17,158 bases of DNA from CAJBLF01 sp964495905 (GCA_964495905.1 CAZBWN010000031.1:1-17158), one strand, 5' to 3'; positions 1-10,384 are shown, counted from the first letter of the stretch. Made by a program: numbers and translations. The notes: generated by a model not told the origin, from the letters alone.

Positions 1-534
1 CTCAAAAAATGAAGAAAAGATTTTTTTCCTATGTTTGAATATGGGATAATTTCGTTGATAATCTCACCCACCGTCTATCGATTAACCTTACTCAAAATAG
101 CAGTCTCTGGAGGATTACATGGCAGTTTCACCATATTTTTACTGATTCTTCGATTTGGAGTAATGACGCTTATAAATTGTCTCAAAACATATACGAGATA
201 TATCATAACTTTGGAAGGAAAATGAGTTTATGATGCCTTGATCAAAAGTTTCAATCTATCATTTAAGAGTATAAAAGAAAGTTTCAAATATATGAGGATA
301 CAAACCATACTGATCATAAATTTTTCAATTAATCTCTTGATCATCATATTGATACCTATCATCCTCATCTATCTCGCAATCGTATTCAATATCATCCAAT
401 ATCCTGGAGTCAAACGAACAATGTATGGATTATTCTTTCTGAGCATCCTCTTTGGTTCTTATGCAAGTTCTATGGTAAGAGCATTTTTTGCCTATTTCTG
501 GAAAGAAATCTACGACAATATCACTAAAAAATAG
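1..534 (+). CDS. Multi-pass membrane protein, 3' part only
   Basis: The frame is open from the first base of the window, so the gene begins upstream; 177 codons are visible, ending at TAG 532-534. One internal TGA (223-225) joins two pieces that would otherwise look like separate short ORFs, and a second lies at 10-12. The visible part is strongly hydrophobic: a likely membrane helix at about residues 41-60, a long hydrophobic stretch at about 101-132 (two helices or one hairpin), and another at about 141-166, with Lys-rich loops between. I recognise no enzyme motif. It sits upstream of, and on the same strand as, a type IV secretion-type ATPase, so it could be a membrane component of that system, but a terminator and promoter separate them and this is only inference from context. 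An ATG at 31 is an alternative start, but nothing around it favours it over continuation from upstream. Confidence 0.7.
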
Positions 535-577
535 CAAAGTAACCATTATTACATAACTTTTTGCAAAAAATGGCTTG

Positions 578-605
578 AAACAGTTTCCAAAAGCTGTTTT
601 TTTTT
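578..605 (+). terminator. Intrinsic terminator after the membrane protein gene
   Basis: AAACAG (578-583) pairs with CTGTTT (594-599) around a ten-base loop that can add a short TTT/AAA pairing, and a run of nine T follows directly. It lies 44 bases after the stop codon of the upstream membrane gene. Confidence 0.6.
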
Positions 606-632
606 GTACAAAAGACCATTTCTGACTATACT
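604..632 (+). promoter_or_regulatory. Sigma70-type promoter for the secretion ATPase gene
   Basis: TTGTAC (604-609) and TATACT (627-632) are separated by 17 bases. The -35 box overlaps the T-run of the preceding terminator. A start near 639 would give a leader of about 65 nt before the ATG at 704. That leader holds a 14-codon open frame (648-692) ending at TAG 11 bases before the main start; there is no evidence that it is translated. Confidence 0.5.
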
Positions 633-703
633 TGATTAAGATAATATATGAGTGAAAAAATTATAAAAAAAATACCATCATTTAACACTTAGCATTTATA
701 GAA

Positions 704-3700
704 ATGGAATTGTGATTATGTGAGCAACTTATCCAAGCAAGTTATGAAAAAAATCCAGCATGACTGGAAAATATTTCGCAATTGACAAGTATCGCACGAG
801 GTAAAGATAAAGTTACGTGTATGCAGATGATGTGAGGAACTACTCAGATCAAGAATTTTTTATTAGGAAATAATTATACACCACCCAAAATAATCCAAGG
901 ATCAGGATTTACAACAGTACCTAGCCAAAAAGATCAACAAGCCACACAAACTACCACAACAGCAACGATACAAACAGGACGAAAAGCTACCGCTACCACA
1001 TACAGCCATTATGCATTGAATGGTTTACTGATTTTTGTTGTCTGAATATTATTCTTGGTAATTATAAGAAATATGTTGAGATTTTTTTATGATGTTTTCA
1101 ATTCCAGAAGGATCATTTACCTCAAAGTATTGCTTCCAAGAGGACAAAGCAAACTTGATCGTGAACAAGAAAAAGAGCTTGCCAAAGATATGAAAGAGAA
1201 AATCTGACGTATGGCACAGGTATTTCACAATATGCACAAAATATGATCACTAAGTATGAGAGATACGGTTATGAAAAATATTTTTGATAAACCGAAATTT
1301 ACACTGATCTATCATTATGAAGATGGGATACTTGATTTCATGATAGGTGCATATCCAGAATATCAACAGATTTTGGAAGGTGCTATTTCTGCACAGTTTC
1401 CTAACTGTTCGATAGAAAAGACGACAAGACCGCATTTCTTCAAAAGGAAATATCGGGATATCATGCCTTTAGAACCAAAAAAAGATCCTATTTTCAATAT
1501 CAAGATATACAAGCAACAACCCGATGATCCGATAAATAATATCGTAGATGCGATAGGAAAAGTTTCAAGATACGATACACTAAGCATTGTCATCCCCATC
1601 AAACCGGTAGGACATAAATTCAATCTAAGATCACAAAAAGCGGTTGATAGATTATACAAAAATCTTTCTGTCTATGAACATAGAAATCAATGGCGGAAAT
1701 ATATCATAATGCCACGAAAACTGATTTGATTCCTTATCAGCGGACCAAGCAAAGAGATGATGACATCAAAAAAAGAGGAAGAAAACGTAACTATGGTACG
1801 TATGGTCAAAGCAAAAGAGGATTATCTCAATTCTATGGGAGAAGAAGCAGCATTACCATTTTTCGATTCTGGGATGATGATAGTAACAAGTTCTGATGAA
1901 AAAGAGAATCTAGAAAGCAATATCGACAACATCGTAAGCGGAACAACCGTATATGGAGATGAATATGGAAACGAGATAGAAGATCCACAAACCAAAGCAG
2001 ATATGTTTTGATGGATATTCAAGCCCTTACGAAAGATGGCATTGAATAATTTCATCATAGGATTCTTCTACAAAAAATTTGATTTTGGAATCAACGAACT
2101 TACATCGCTCTTCCATTTCCCTGATGCGACCTACAACCGTACGCCGATCATTTCTTGGATGCAATACAAAGTGCTTCCTGCACCGGAAAATCTTCCGATA
2201 CCAAAAGATTTCAACGGATATATCATGTGAGGAGTATTGGCAGAAACGTATAGATGAGGAAAACTCGATACCATACTTGCTGATTACAAAAAACATCGGG
2301 CAGTAGCAGAAACAATGCACAACGAAGAAGTATGGGAACCGATAGAAAAATTCACTCAAACACAATTAGAAGGAAAAGAAATCGTAGAAAAAAAAGATGA
2401 AAAATGAAATATGAAAAAATTCGTCAGATCCATGGTTCAGAAAAAATGATTCTGATATAAATTATATAAAGATGCTATCCTCCTTGGAACGAATATCTAC
2501 AGAAATATGCTCTCTCCCGTATATATGAAAAGAGATGATAGGATGAGACATCATTACTGTATCGGAAAATCAGGTACGTGAAAATCAGTATTTTTGCAGA
2601 CGATAGCAAGACAAGATGTCCGAAATGGTGATGGATTATGTTTGATCGATCCGCATGGAGATCTTGCAGAAGACATGCTTGCTTACATTCCAAAAGAAAG
2701 AGCGAAAGACGTCGTATATTTCGATGCAGGTGATGAAAATAGACCGATGGGATTGAATCTCTATGAAATTGCTACCTTGGATGAAGCAGATAGAGTCGTA
2801 AATGACGCTACAGAAATATTCATCAAGATGTTCGGTCCGGAAATTTTTGGTCCGAGATTACAGGAATATTTTAAATACGGAAGCTTGACGCTGCTTGAAG
2901 ACTTCGAAGATAGGCCTACCCTCCTCGATATCGTAAGACTCTTCACGGACGAAGGATATAGAGAATACAAAGTAAAGAAAGTGACAAACCCTACCGTAAA
3001 AAATCGACGGGAAAAAACATTTAATGCGATGGGTGAAAAAGAGAAACAAGAGATCATCCCATATTTCTCAGCAAAATTCGTATCATTCAATACCAATAGA
3101 CTGATCAGAAATATCATTGGACAAACAAAATCAGCATTCAGATTTGAGGATATCATGGACAATGGAAAAATTCTCATTATCAACCTCAGTAAAGGTAGGA
3201 TAGGAGAATCAAACGCCAACTTGCTCGGTATGATCATCGTATCAAAGATTTATACAGCTGCGATGGCGAGAGCAAGGATGAAGGAAGAAGATAGAAAAGA
3301 TTTCTTCCTCTATGTCGATGAATTCCAAAACTTCGTATCAGGTACATTTGCAGATATCTTGTCAGAAGCGAGAAAGTACAGACTCTCACTCATCATGGCT
3401 CATCAATATATCGCACAGCTCGAACCGCCAAAAGGACTCGGTGATGTAGGAGGTGGAAAAAACGATGTAAAGGCTGCAGTATTTGGTAACGTGGGTACGA
3501 TGCAATCATTCAAAGTCGGTGCACCCGATGCAGAGTTTCTTGAAAAAGAATATGCTCCGGTGCTTTCAACAGAAGATATCGTAGGTATCGCAAACTACAA
3601 AGCATACATCAAACTCAACATCGACAATTCGACTTCTCGTGCATTCAGTATGAATATGATCTACACAACAGATTATAAAAACAAAAAAATAGTAGCTATC

Positions 3701-3931
3701 CTCAAAGAATATTCAGGAAAGAAATATGGAAGAAAGAGAGAATTCGTAGATGCTGAAATGGAAGCAAGACTAGGAGGAAGCACTGACGAATCTAAGCTTC
3801 CAGAAAAGACTGACGCAGAAAAAATAGCGGAGCAGGAAGCAGCAATCGTCGCAGCCAACCAACCAAAACTGGAAGCTCCGCATGTGCCGATCACACAAGA
3901 AAGGATAGCAGAACCTACTCCAGCAATATAA
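704..3931 (+). CDS. Membrane-anchored type IV secretion/conjugation-type ATPase
   Basis: A 1075-residue protein when UGA is read as Gly (14 internal UGAs). Order: a short N-terminal region; a Thr/Gln-rich linker (about 85-100); one membrane helix (about 104-126); a large mixed cytoplasmic region of unknown fold (about 130-600); then a RecA-like ATPase. Walker A is GKSGTGKS at residues 621-628, and its second-last glycine (626) is the UGA at 2579-2581. It is followed by LIDPHGDL, typical of TraD/TraG-like and DUF87-like DNA-transfer ATPases. Walker B is LYVDEFQNF with the Asp-Glu at 872-873. The C-terminal tail is Ala/Glu/Pro-rich. This architecture matches ATPases annotated in candidate-phyla bacteria as type IV secretion DNA-binding proteins, which by family energise DNA or protein transfer across the membrane. 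The ATG at 704 is the first start after the in-frame TAA at 683. No Shine-Dalgarno is visible. Exact substrate unknown. Confidence 0.85.
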
Positions 3932-3961
3932 GCATACAATTTTATTTCTTTATTTTACACT

Positions 3962-4987
3962 ATGAGTTTTGGAGAAAAAGGCAAAGGAAGTAGTATAGAA
4001 GATACCAATAAAGGAAAAACAAAAGAAATGCAGAATATACAAGCGAAAACAAAACAAGAATTAGATACCTTAAAAAAAACATTAAACATAGTTATAAAGG
4101 ACAATCCATATTTTTCAGATCCGTATTATCAAAAAGCCAGCAAACAAATAGGAAATTGACCCTATGGACCCACTCCAGACAACGCAATCAAAGCCTATGC
4201 AGAAAAAATGAGATCAAAAGATGAATCAAAAGCTAAAGGATATGTTGATGTAAATGATTTATGAACAATAGCATTTGTAGGAAATGAAATTTTCAAAGGT
4301 TTACCAGTCAAGCTATATAATACTTTCGTAGACTTCTATCACAAAAGAACAAATGAAAAAATGACAAAAGAAGAAATAGATTTTAAAGAGAATATAGCAC
4401 AAAACATATTTCCATGAGGATATGATATATTTCCAAAGATGATGTCTTTTGTGAATAACGAAAAGAAATACACGAAAGAGACAATAGGAAAACTCACATT
4501 ACCGATGCAAATCCGTGAAGACATGTTTAGAAAATATTTATGATTAGACCAATATTCTAATTTTATAGTAGAAAGCACATCTAAACCAACTCAATCAAAG
4601 GAGAAAACAATATATTATGATTTCAATGAAACATTAAAAAAAAAGATTATTTTAGATACAAAAAAAGAATTAAATACTGACAGTTCTTTTCAGGGACTGA
4701 TAAATCATATATTAGACGATACATCTATGCCATTGTCATGAGTATATACAAAAAAGATTGAAAATTTTATGGATGGTATTCCAAGTCATATAGTTTCACA
4801 ATTAGCTCGCCATAAAGTATGAATAGCATATGATCCCATAAAAAAAGAAAGATATGTAAGTTATTATGATTTACGAGATTTAGATCCTCAGATGTTAAAA
4901 AATAACTGAATGGATTTGGATAAGTACAATTCTCCCTTCGAAATATATGGCCGCATCTATGAAAATGATTTCAATGCAGTACAATAA
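3962..4987 (+). CDS. Soluble protein of unknown function, downstream of the secretion ATPase
   Basis: 341 residues with seven internal UGAs, ending at TAA 4985-4987. It begins 30 bp after the ATPase stop with no terminator between, so it is probably co-transcribed. There is no signal peptide or membrane helix. The first 50 residues are Lys/Gln/Glu-rich and likely helical. The middle has FPGGYDIFP and a nearby helical stretch, and the C-terminal quarter is rich in Tyr and Asp (YYDLRDLDP, then FEIYGRIYENDF at the end). I do not recognise the family. Placement suggests an accessory factor or a substrate of the secretion ATPase, which is inference only. It converges on the lipoprotein gene, with just six bases between the two stop codons. 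Confidence 0.75.
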
Positions 4988-4993
4988 ACATTT

Positions 4994-6253
4994 TTAATAT
5001 GCACTAATATCATCTGTATTACAATTCAAAGGATCGTCTATACACTTATCAAGTGAAGTGGTCCTTTTTGCTCTTTCTTCAGCGACTTTGATTGTTGTTT
5101 CAAACGTAGCATTAGTGATTTTGGAAATCGTACTCCCAAAGACAGGGACATATTCTGTCACAGCAGTAAGTCAGTTTTGAAGCAAGACCGCTCATTTGAT
5201 GACCTTAGCTTTGTCTGCAGTCAATTTACCTTGAGCAACTAAAGTATCAAGACCATCCATTTTTGTATAGATACCATTAACCTGATCATATACTCATTTT
5301 ATTTTTTCATATTTTTCATTGATTGAATTATATGCTTCAGAACCTTTTTCATATTTATCTTTCATCCATTCCAAGTTTTTCAAACTCCATTTCAGCTTAT
5401 CTCCACCGTTTTCCTTAATCCAATCAGCGGCTTTTTCTTTCATAATATCAGTAGCTGCATCTTGTCCTGCTTGAGCGACACTAGTCATTTGTGCCTTAAC
5501 TGCATCAACAAGTGCATTTGCATCATCATCTATCTGTTTGATAGCTTCCTGTTTGTCAGCGATAGATTTCATCTTATCTAGAAGCGTAATAACATCAGCC
5601 GTAGGATTCGCAGCTCTAAATGCAGTATATTCTTTAGAGATTAATGAACTTACATCTGTATCATCTATACCTTCCATGATTTTTAATCTTTGTTCTTTGA
5701 TATAAATATTTTTTTCTTCTGGAGTCAGATACGGGAACATTGCTTTCTTGGCTTCCATTTCTTTTTGAATTTGTGCTTTGAGGTCAGCATTATCTGGATC
5801 ATTTTTACTTTGTTCTATAAGACTTTCTATAGTCTGATCTTTCATTCCCAAAGCGGTAGCAGAACGGAATGTTTGATTACATTCTTCATATCTATCTTTT
5901 CATTTTAGCAGATCACATCCTTTTGGATCATCTTGTGCACTGATTACTTCAAAAATACAATCAGCTTTTGAATAAGACATTTCACCTCATTTGATTTTAT
6001 TACACAATCAGTAATCACCATTGCTTGCAGCTACCATCATATAACATTTATCTTTAGGTGGATTTGAGCCATATTGTTTAAAATCTGATCAATCGATATT
6101 TTTACATTGACTAGGATCATTATTATCAACAGCTTCTTTTTGATAACAATGTCTGCTATCTGGATCATCAGCACAAGGATCATCATCCCAGCATCAGCTT
6201 AATAAAGGCAAAGTAGTCAAAACAATTAATAACAAAAGTAATTTTGATTTCAT
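4994..6253 (-). CDS. Cysteine-rich exported lipoprotein
   Basis: 419 residues, ATG at 6251-6253, TAA at 4994-4996, eight internal UGAs. The N-terminus is a lipoprotein signal: Lys at 2 and 4, a Leu-rich core, then LLSGC with the lipidated Cys at residue 21. The lipobox glycine (residue 20) is itself a UGA (complement of 6194-6196). The next ~110 residues are Asp-rich and hold about nine more cysteines in a loose recurring pattern (Cys-Tyr ... Asp ... Cys), suggesting small disulfide-bonded repeats outside the membrane. The rest is mainly charged and helical (about 135-330), followed by a Gly/Val-rich segment and two closing cysteines (CIDDPLNC). By the lipobox it should be exported by Sec and anchored on the outer face of the membrane. 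Function unknown; possibly a surface or envelope-spacing protein. Confidence 0.8.
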
Positions 6254-6281
6254 TGTCTCTGTAAAAAAATAAAGATTTTTT

Positions 6282-6311
6282 AGTATATAAAGAAGTGCAA
6301 AAAAAAGACAA
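6282..6311 (-). promoter_or_regulatory. Promoter for the lipoprotein gene
   Basis: On the minus strand TTGTCT (6306-6311) and TATACT (6282-6287) are 18 bases apart, about 29 bases upstream of the ATG. Confidence 0.5.
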
Positions 6312-6316
6312 GGAAT

Positions 6317-6359
6317 AAAAAAAATTGGTACACTAGTAAACACTAGCTACCAATTTTTT
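6317..6359 (-). terminator. Intrinsic terminator after secA
   Basis: AATTGGTA (6323-6330) pairs with TACCAATT (6348-6355); inside it, CTAGT pairs with ACTAG around an AAAC loop, with one small mismatch. On the minus strand a run of eight or more T follows, so it should end secA transcripts 34 bases after the stop codon. T residues also follow on the plus strand, but no gene enters from that side. Confidence 0.8.
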
Positions 6360-6392
6360 AATATTTTAATGTTTTAATTTTGTAATACTCTG

Positions 6393-9300
6393 TTATTTAG
6401 CACCACAACATTTCTTATACTTCTTACCGGAACCGCAAGGACATTGATCGTTAGGCCTTACCTTTCCTCCTGGCTGTGGAATCATCGGTTCATCAAATAC
6501 GTTTGGTACTCATTTTGGTTTATTATTACTATCTACTTCAAATATTTCTACACCATCGCTATTTTCATATACCATCGGTTCTGGTTTTTTAGCTCTTGGC
6601 CTTTCAGTCTTTATCTCTTTGACTTCTGAACTCACTTTTTGAAGCATCTTGAGATATTCTGCTTCGCTTTGTGAACTCGCCATAGAAACTTGTTGTGCTT
6701 GATCTTGCTGTTGCACCATATTAAAATCGATACCAGCGATATAGGTAGTCACGTCGAATTTAAGTCTGTATAATAATATTTGGAATTTTTCAAAAGCTTC
6801 TGATTTGTAGATGACCAAAGGATCAAGTTGTGCATATCCTACGAGACCTACTTTATCTCTGAGATATTCCATATCATCAAGATGTTTGACTCGTAATTTA
6901 TCTAAGTGATAGAGATATACATCCTTGAATATCTGATACAATCTATTGATATCCATCATCGCAAATTTTGCTTTGAGCTGATCCAGCATGAAGAGTGAAA
7001 GCTCGGATTGAAGTTTTTCAAAAGCCATCTCTTCAAATGTCTGGAATTGCTGATGATCAAGTTTGAGAGAAAATTCTTTGTCTATCACACGGAGAAATTG
7101 TGCAACAGATTGATCCAATACTTTAGCATTTGCTATCTGTTGGCGAACGATATCGCTCATATTAGCTTCGATTTCAAGCTTGATGAGTTCTACAAGATAT
7201 TTTCTGAGATTTTCATCAGTCTCGCTTGCAAGGATATCATCCCTTTTTTTGTAGATCGCCTGTCTCTGTTTATTGATGACACTATCGTAATCAAACAGAT
7301 GTTTTCTCGTACCAAAATGTCGTCCTTCCATCTGTTTCTGTGATCTGATGATAGAATTGCTGAATTGTTTTTGACTCAATTCTAGATTTTGCAGATCATC
7401 TGCTCCAAGCAACATAGCTGCTACGGACTGGATTCTTTCACCACCCATCTTACGCATGATCAAATCATCAAGCGCTACGAAGAACACAGATACTCCAGGA
7501 TCACCTTGTCTACCTGCACGTCCTCTCAACTGATTATCTATTCTTCTTGATTCATGTTTTTCTGTTCCCAGGATGAATAATCCATAATGGAAATCTTGTT
7601 CTATAGTTTCTGTAGCTGCGAAATCAGAAGGTTTGCAAAGTAATTCAGCGAAAGCATCAATATTCACTTTTTTGCTACGATTGAATTGCACCTTCATCAT
7701 GATACCGTCATGACTGACTCGATCTTTTTCAGCTTGTCTGATAAGTTCATCAGTCATACCGAGTTCACGTCTCATCCCCTCCATCGTAAGTTCATATTCT
7801 ATAGATGAATAGATATCAGCGGATATTCATTTTTTTTCAGTAAGTACCTGTTTTTTGATCCATTTTGCATAATTATTTGCAAGAGTATCATTGAGTCCTG
7901 ATTCAAGTTTGATATCCGTTCCTCTACCCGCCATGTTGGTAGCGACTACTACGCTCTTGTATTTTCCTGCTTGGGAAACGATATGCGCTTCTTGTTCATG
8001 GAACTTAGCATTCAATACATAGTGATTGATTGCATCCTTTTCTAGGGTTCTGGATACATATTCAGATGTAGCGATATTTGCTGTACCGATAAGAATCGGT
8101 TGTCCGATATCGTGAGCGAATTTGATATGTTGTTTGACGAATTTCCATTTGATGGCTTCATTGTAATATACCTTATCATTCCTATCTACTCTGATAGTCG
8201 GCCTATTGGTAGGGATTTCCAAAACGGAAAGTTCATAGATTTTTTCAAATTCTTCTCCTTCAGTCAATGCAGTACCCGTCATCCCTCCAAGTTTAACATA
8301 TTGTTTGAAGAAATTCTGATACGTGATGGTTGCAAGCGTTTTAGATTCTTTTTGTATTTTTACACCCTCTTTAGCTTCTATCGCTTGATGCAATCACTCA
8401 GAAAATCTTCTTCCTGGCATCGTACGACCCGTATGTTCATCGACAATCAGAACCTCATTATCTTTGACGATATATTCCTTATCTTTTTCGTAGACGGCTT
8501 GTGCACGAAGCGCATTTTCGATATGATGGATCTCCTCATATCCAAGATCCTTATAAAGATTTTCCACTTTGAGTATCTCTTCCAATTTTGTTATACCTCT
8601 TCCACTCAATGATGCTGTTTTAGTCTTTTCATCGATATAATAATCACCATCATCTTCTTGATCTTTTCCTGATTTAGCATCAGTAAGTAATTCTTGAAGC
8701 AATCATTTGGATACTTTTTTCTTGTTGGTGCATGCAACCAATCCTGTCGCTATTTTTGAATAATAAAGATATTTATCTGTCGCTTCGGCATTAGGTTCAG
8801 AGATGATGAGCGGAGTTCTCGCTTCATCGATCAGGATACTATCTATTTCATCCACGATAGCATAATTGAGCGGTCTTCGGAGAAGTGATCTCTCTTTCAT
8901 AGACTTGACCAGATTATCTCTCAGATAATCAAATCCAAGTTCTGAATTTTCTATATACGTGATATCTTTTGAATATTCTTCCCTTCTTCTTTGAAGCGCA
9001 ACAGTTTTGGTAACACATCCAGAAGTCAATCACAATCGATGATATACATGCCCCATCCATTGTGCATCACGAGAAGCAAGGTAATCATTTACAGTGACTA
9101 CATGCACTCACTTGCCTGCCAACGCATTCAAATATACCGGCATCACGGCAACCAAAGTCTTTCCTTCTCAGGTTTTCATCTCAGCGATGATTCCTTTGTG
9201 GAGAATGATTCCTCCGAGTAATTGCATATCATAGGGGACCATATTCCAGGTAAGCATTTCGCCTTTCACTTCCACTTGTGATCACACCATTCTTTTACAC

Positions 9301-9521
9301 GCTTGTTTGACTGCAGCAAATGCCTCAGGCAAGATGGCATCAAGAGTTTCACCTTTAGCGATTCTCTCTTTAAATTCTTGTGTCTTCGCTTTTATCTGAT
9401 CATCAGAAAGTTCATCAAACTGGGTTGAATATCCATTTATTTCTCTGATCAAAGGAAGATGTTTATTTAGTTGTTTCTGATTATAGTCTCAGATTATCCA
9501 ATCAATGAATCTTTTAAACAT
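6393..9521 (-). CDS. secA: Preprotein translocase ATPase SecA
   Basis: Motor ATPase that drives unfolded preproteins through SecYEG. 1042 residues, ATG at 9519-9521, TAA at 6393-6395, nine internal UGAs. Domains in order: N-terminal SecA DEAD domain with Walker A KTGEGKT (residues 116-122), whose first Gly (118) is a UGA; DEID box at 224-227 inside VDEIDSILIDEARTPLIIS; preprotein cross-linking domain; LGGMTGTA; second motor domain with ATNMAGRGTDIKL and QLRGRAGRQGDPG; helical wing and scaffold; then a low-complexity linker and a C-terminal zinc-binding SEC-C tail, CPCGSGKKYKKCC. It is somewhat longer than typical SecA (about 840-900). All key motifs are intact once UGA is read as Gly; in the standard code it would fall into at least five pieces. 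It should serve the lipoprotein, repeat protein and other exported products in this window. Confidence 0.98.
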
Positions 9522-9541
9522 GTTTTTTGAAATTAGTAAAA

Positions 9542-9557
9542 ATCTGCCATTGCAGAT
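9542..9557 (-). promoter_or_regulatory. Short hairpin in the secA leader
   Basis: ATCTGC and GCAGAT form a perfect 6-bp inverted repeat around CATT, centred about 28 bases before the secA start and between the probable promoter and the ATG. It has no T-run, so it is not a terminator. A leader structure or an operator are both possible; nothing decides. Confidence 0.3.
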
Positions 9558-9566
9558 AGTGTACCG

Positions 9567-9594
9567 ATGATATAAAATTTAGAGGCTAAAACAA
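9567..9594 (-). promoter_or_regulatory. Probable secA promoter
   Basis: On the minus strand TTGTTT (9589-9594) and TATCAT (9567-9572) are 16 bases apart, giving a leader of roughly 40 bases. Both boxes depart from consensus. Confidence 0.4.
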
Positions 9595-9627
9595 TGGAAA
9601 AAACACAAAAATTACACTTTAGTTGGC

Positions 9628-9655
9628 TTGACTTTTATTACAAAAAATGTATAAA
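9628..9655 (+). promoter_or_regulatory. Promoter for the small-gene cluster
   Basis: TTGACT (9628-9633) and TATAAA (9650-9655) with a 16-base spacer, preceded by TG two bases before the -10. It is divergent from the secA promoter, and the start codon follows 40 bases after the -10. Confidence 0.55.
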
Positions 9656-9695
9656 ATAAATACAAAAACAAAAAGTTAAACTAAAATTTTTTATT

Positions 9696-10067
9696 ATGAG
9701 TCTAAGAATAGCATACACAGATGAAAGACGGATCCTTGCAATCGCTCGTCCAACGGACGAAGCAAAACTTTTAAAGACTAAAGAGGTTATTGTGAAAAAC
9801 TGGTATTACAAACAGCCACAAGAACTTGAAAGCTTTTTAAAGGCATATCCGGACAAAGAAGATGATATTCTCAAAGCATTTGCCTATTGGGTGATGCAAA
9901 AAGTTATGGGATTCAATGAAAATCAAAATCAATACGGTACTCTCAAACGAGAACTCCAAAATTTCAGTAAACGCCTTTTTACGGCACTAAGATCAATCGC
10001 AGGGAGAATTGGCGAACAAATCAAAAAATTCATTCGCCCCCAAAAAAAAATCAAAACGATATATTAA
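9696..10067 (+). CDS. Small basic protein of unknown function
   Basis: 123 residues, ATG at 9696, TAA at 10065-10067. It contains no UGA; all four glycines use GGN codons. The first half is mixed (an Arg-rich N-terminus, then a stretch with Trp-Tyr-Tyr near residue 37 and a likely helical region through LKAFAYWVMQKV), and the last 35 residues are very basic (LKRELQNFSKRLFTALRS, then Lys/Arg-Ile repeats). There is no signal peptide or clear membrane helix. The basic tail could bind nucleic acid, but I recognise no family. Its own promoter lies just upstream, and a strong GC hairpin follows eight bases after the stop. No Shine-Dalgarno is present; the leader is A/T only close to the ATG. Confidence 0.75.
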   Translation: MSLRIAYTDERRILAIARPTDEAKLLKTKEVIVKNWYYKQPQELESFLKAYPDKEDDILKAFAYWVMQKVMGFNENQNQYGTLKRELQNFSKRLFTALRSIAGRIGEQIKKFIRPQKKIKTIY

Positions 10068-10075
10068 CCTAAAAG

Positions 10076-10100
10076 GAACCCCCGGCATTTCCGGGGGTTC
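10076..10100 (+). other. Very stable GC-rich hairpin between two small genes
   Basis: GAACCCCCGG (10076-10085) pairs perfectly with CCGGGGGTTC (10091-10100) around a five-base loop. It is by far the most GC-rich structure in the window and is not followed by a T-run, so it is not a classical intrinsic terminator. A transcript-end or stabilising structure for the upstream mRNA, or an attenuating element ahead of the next gene, are possible. Confidence 0.7.
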
Positions 10101-10171
10101 AAATAGTATCAATGAAATTAAAATAAATAAACAAAAACAAACAAAAACTAAATAAAAAAACAAAAAAAAAC
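10101..10171 (+). promoter_or_regulatory. A-rich, G-free leader before the 70-residue ORF
   Basis: From about 10116 to the ATG at 10172 there is no G at all and the sequence is mostly A with scattered C and T. It would be unstructured RNA with no possible Shine-Dalgarno pairing. No convincing promoter is visible, so this gene is probably read from the promoter at 9628. Confidence 0.4.
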
Positions 10172-10384
10172 ATGAAAAGAACATCAATCATCACATTAAG
10201 AATCGGATTAGGAGTCATGGGATTCGGAGAACAGATATTAAGATTTGATATCCCCTCAATACCTCTTGATCACGACAAGAACAATACAAAAGAAAATCAA
10301 AAAATTTTCAATCAAAAAAAATCAAAAAAGAATATCAATCGCAAACACGGAAGCGATAGAAGAATAAAAGCAGGTATAAACTAG
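10172..10384 (+). CDS. Small Lys-rich hypothetical protein
   Basis: 70 residues, ATG at 10172, TAG at 10382-10384, no UGA. The N-terminal third is hydrophobic and Gly-rich (IGLGVMGFGEQILRF), and the remainder is very rich in Lys, Asn and Gln, ending in a basic tail. The first part is too short and too polar at its edges for a confident membrane helix. I recognise no homologue. Support for a real gene: a textbook terminator starts seven bases after the stop, and a long clean leader precedes it. It may be co-transcribed with the 123-residue gene upstream. Confidence 0.5.
   Translation: MKRTSIITLRIGLGVMGFGEQILRFDIPSIPLDHDKNNTKENQKIFNQKKSKKNINRKHGSDRRIKAGIN

Noticed and set aside
5028..5069. Imperfect hairpin with a short T-run that could end plus-strand transcripts from the upstream unknown gene
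   Set aside because: The stem has a large internal loop and lies inside the 3' coding end of the lipoprotein gene; too weak to call.
6393..9521. secA looks like a degraded pseudogene broken by several in-frame stops
   Set aside because: Every break is UGA at a position where glycine fits, all motifs are intact when joined, and there is no UAA, UAG or frameshift inside.
9594..9659. Short plus-strand frame of about 21 codons between secA and the next gene
   Set aside because: It overlaps both predicted promoters and begins upstream of the predicted plus-strand transcript start.
9522..9695. Looked for a tRNA or small RNA in this intergenic region, especially a tRNA-Gly with UCA anticodon
   Set aside because: Only divergent promoters and a 6-bp hairpin are visible; no cloverleaf could be drawn here or elsewhere in the window.
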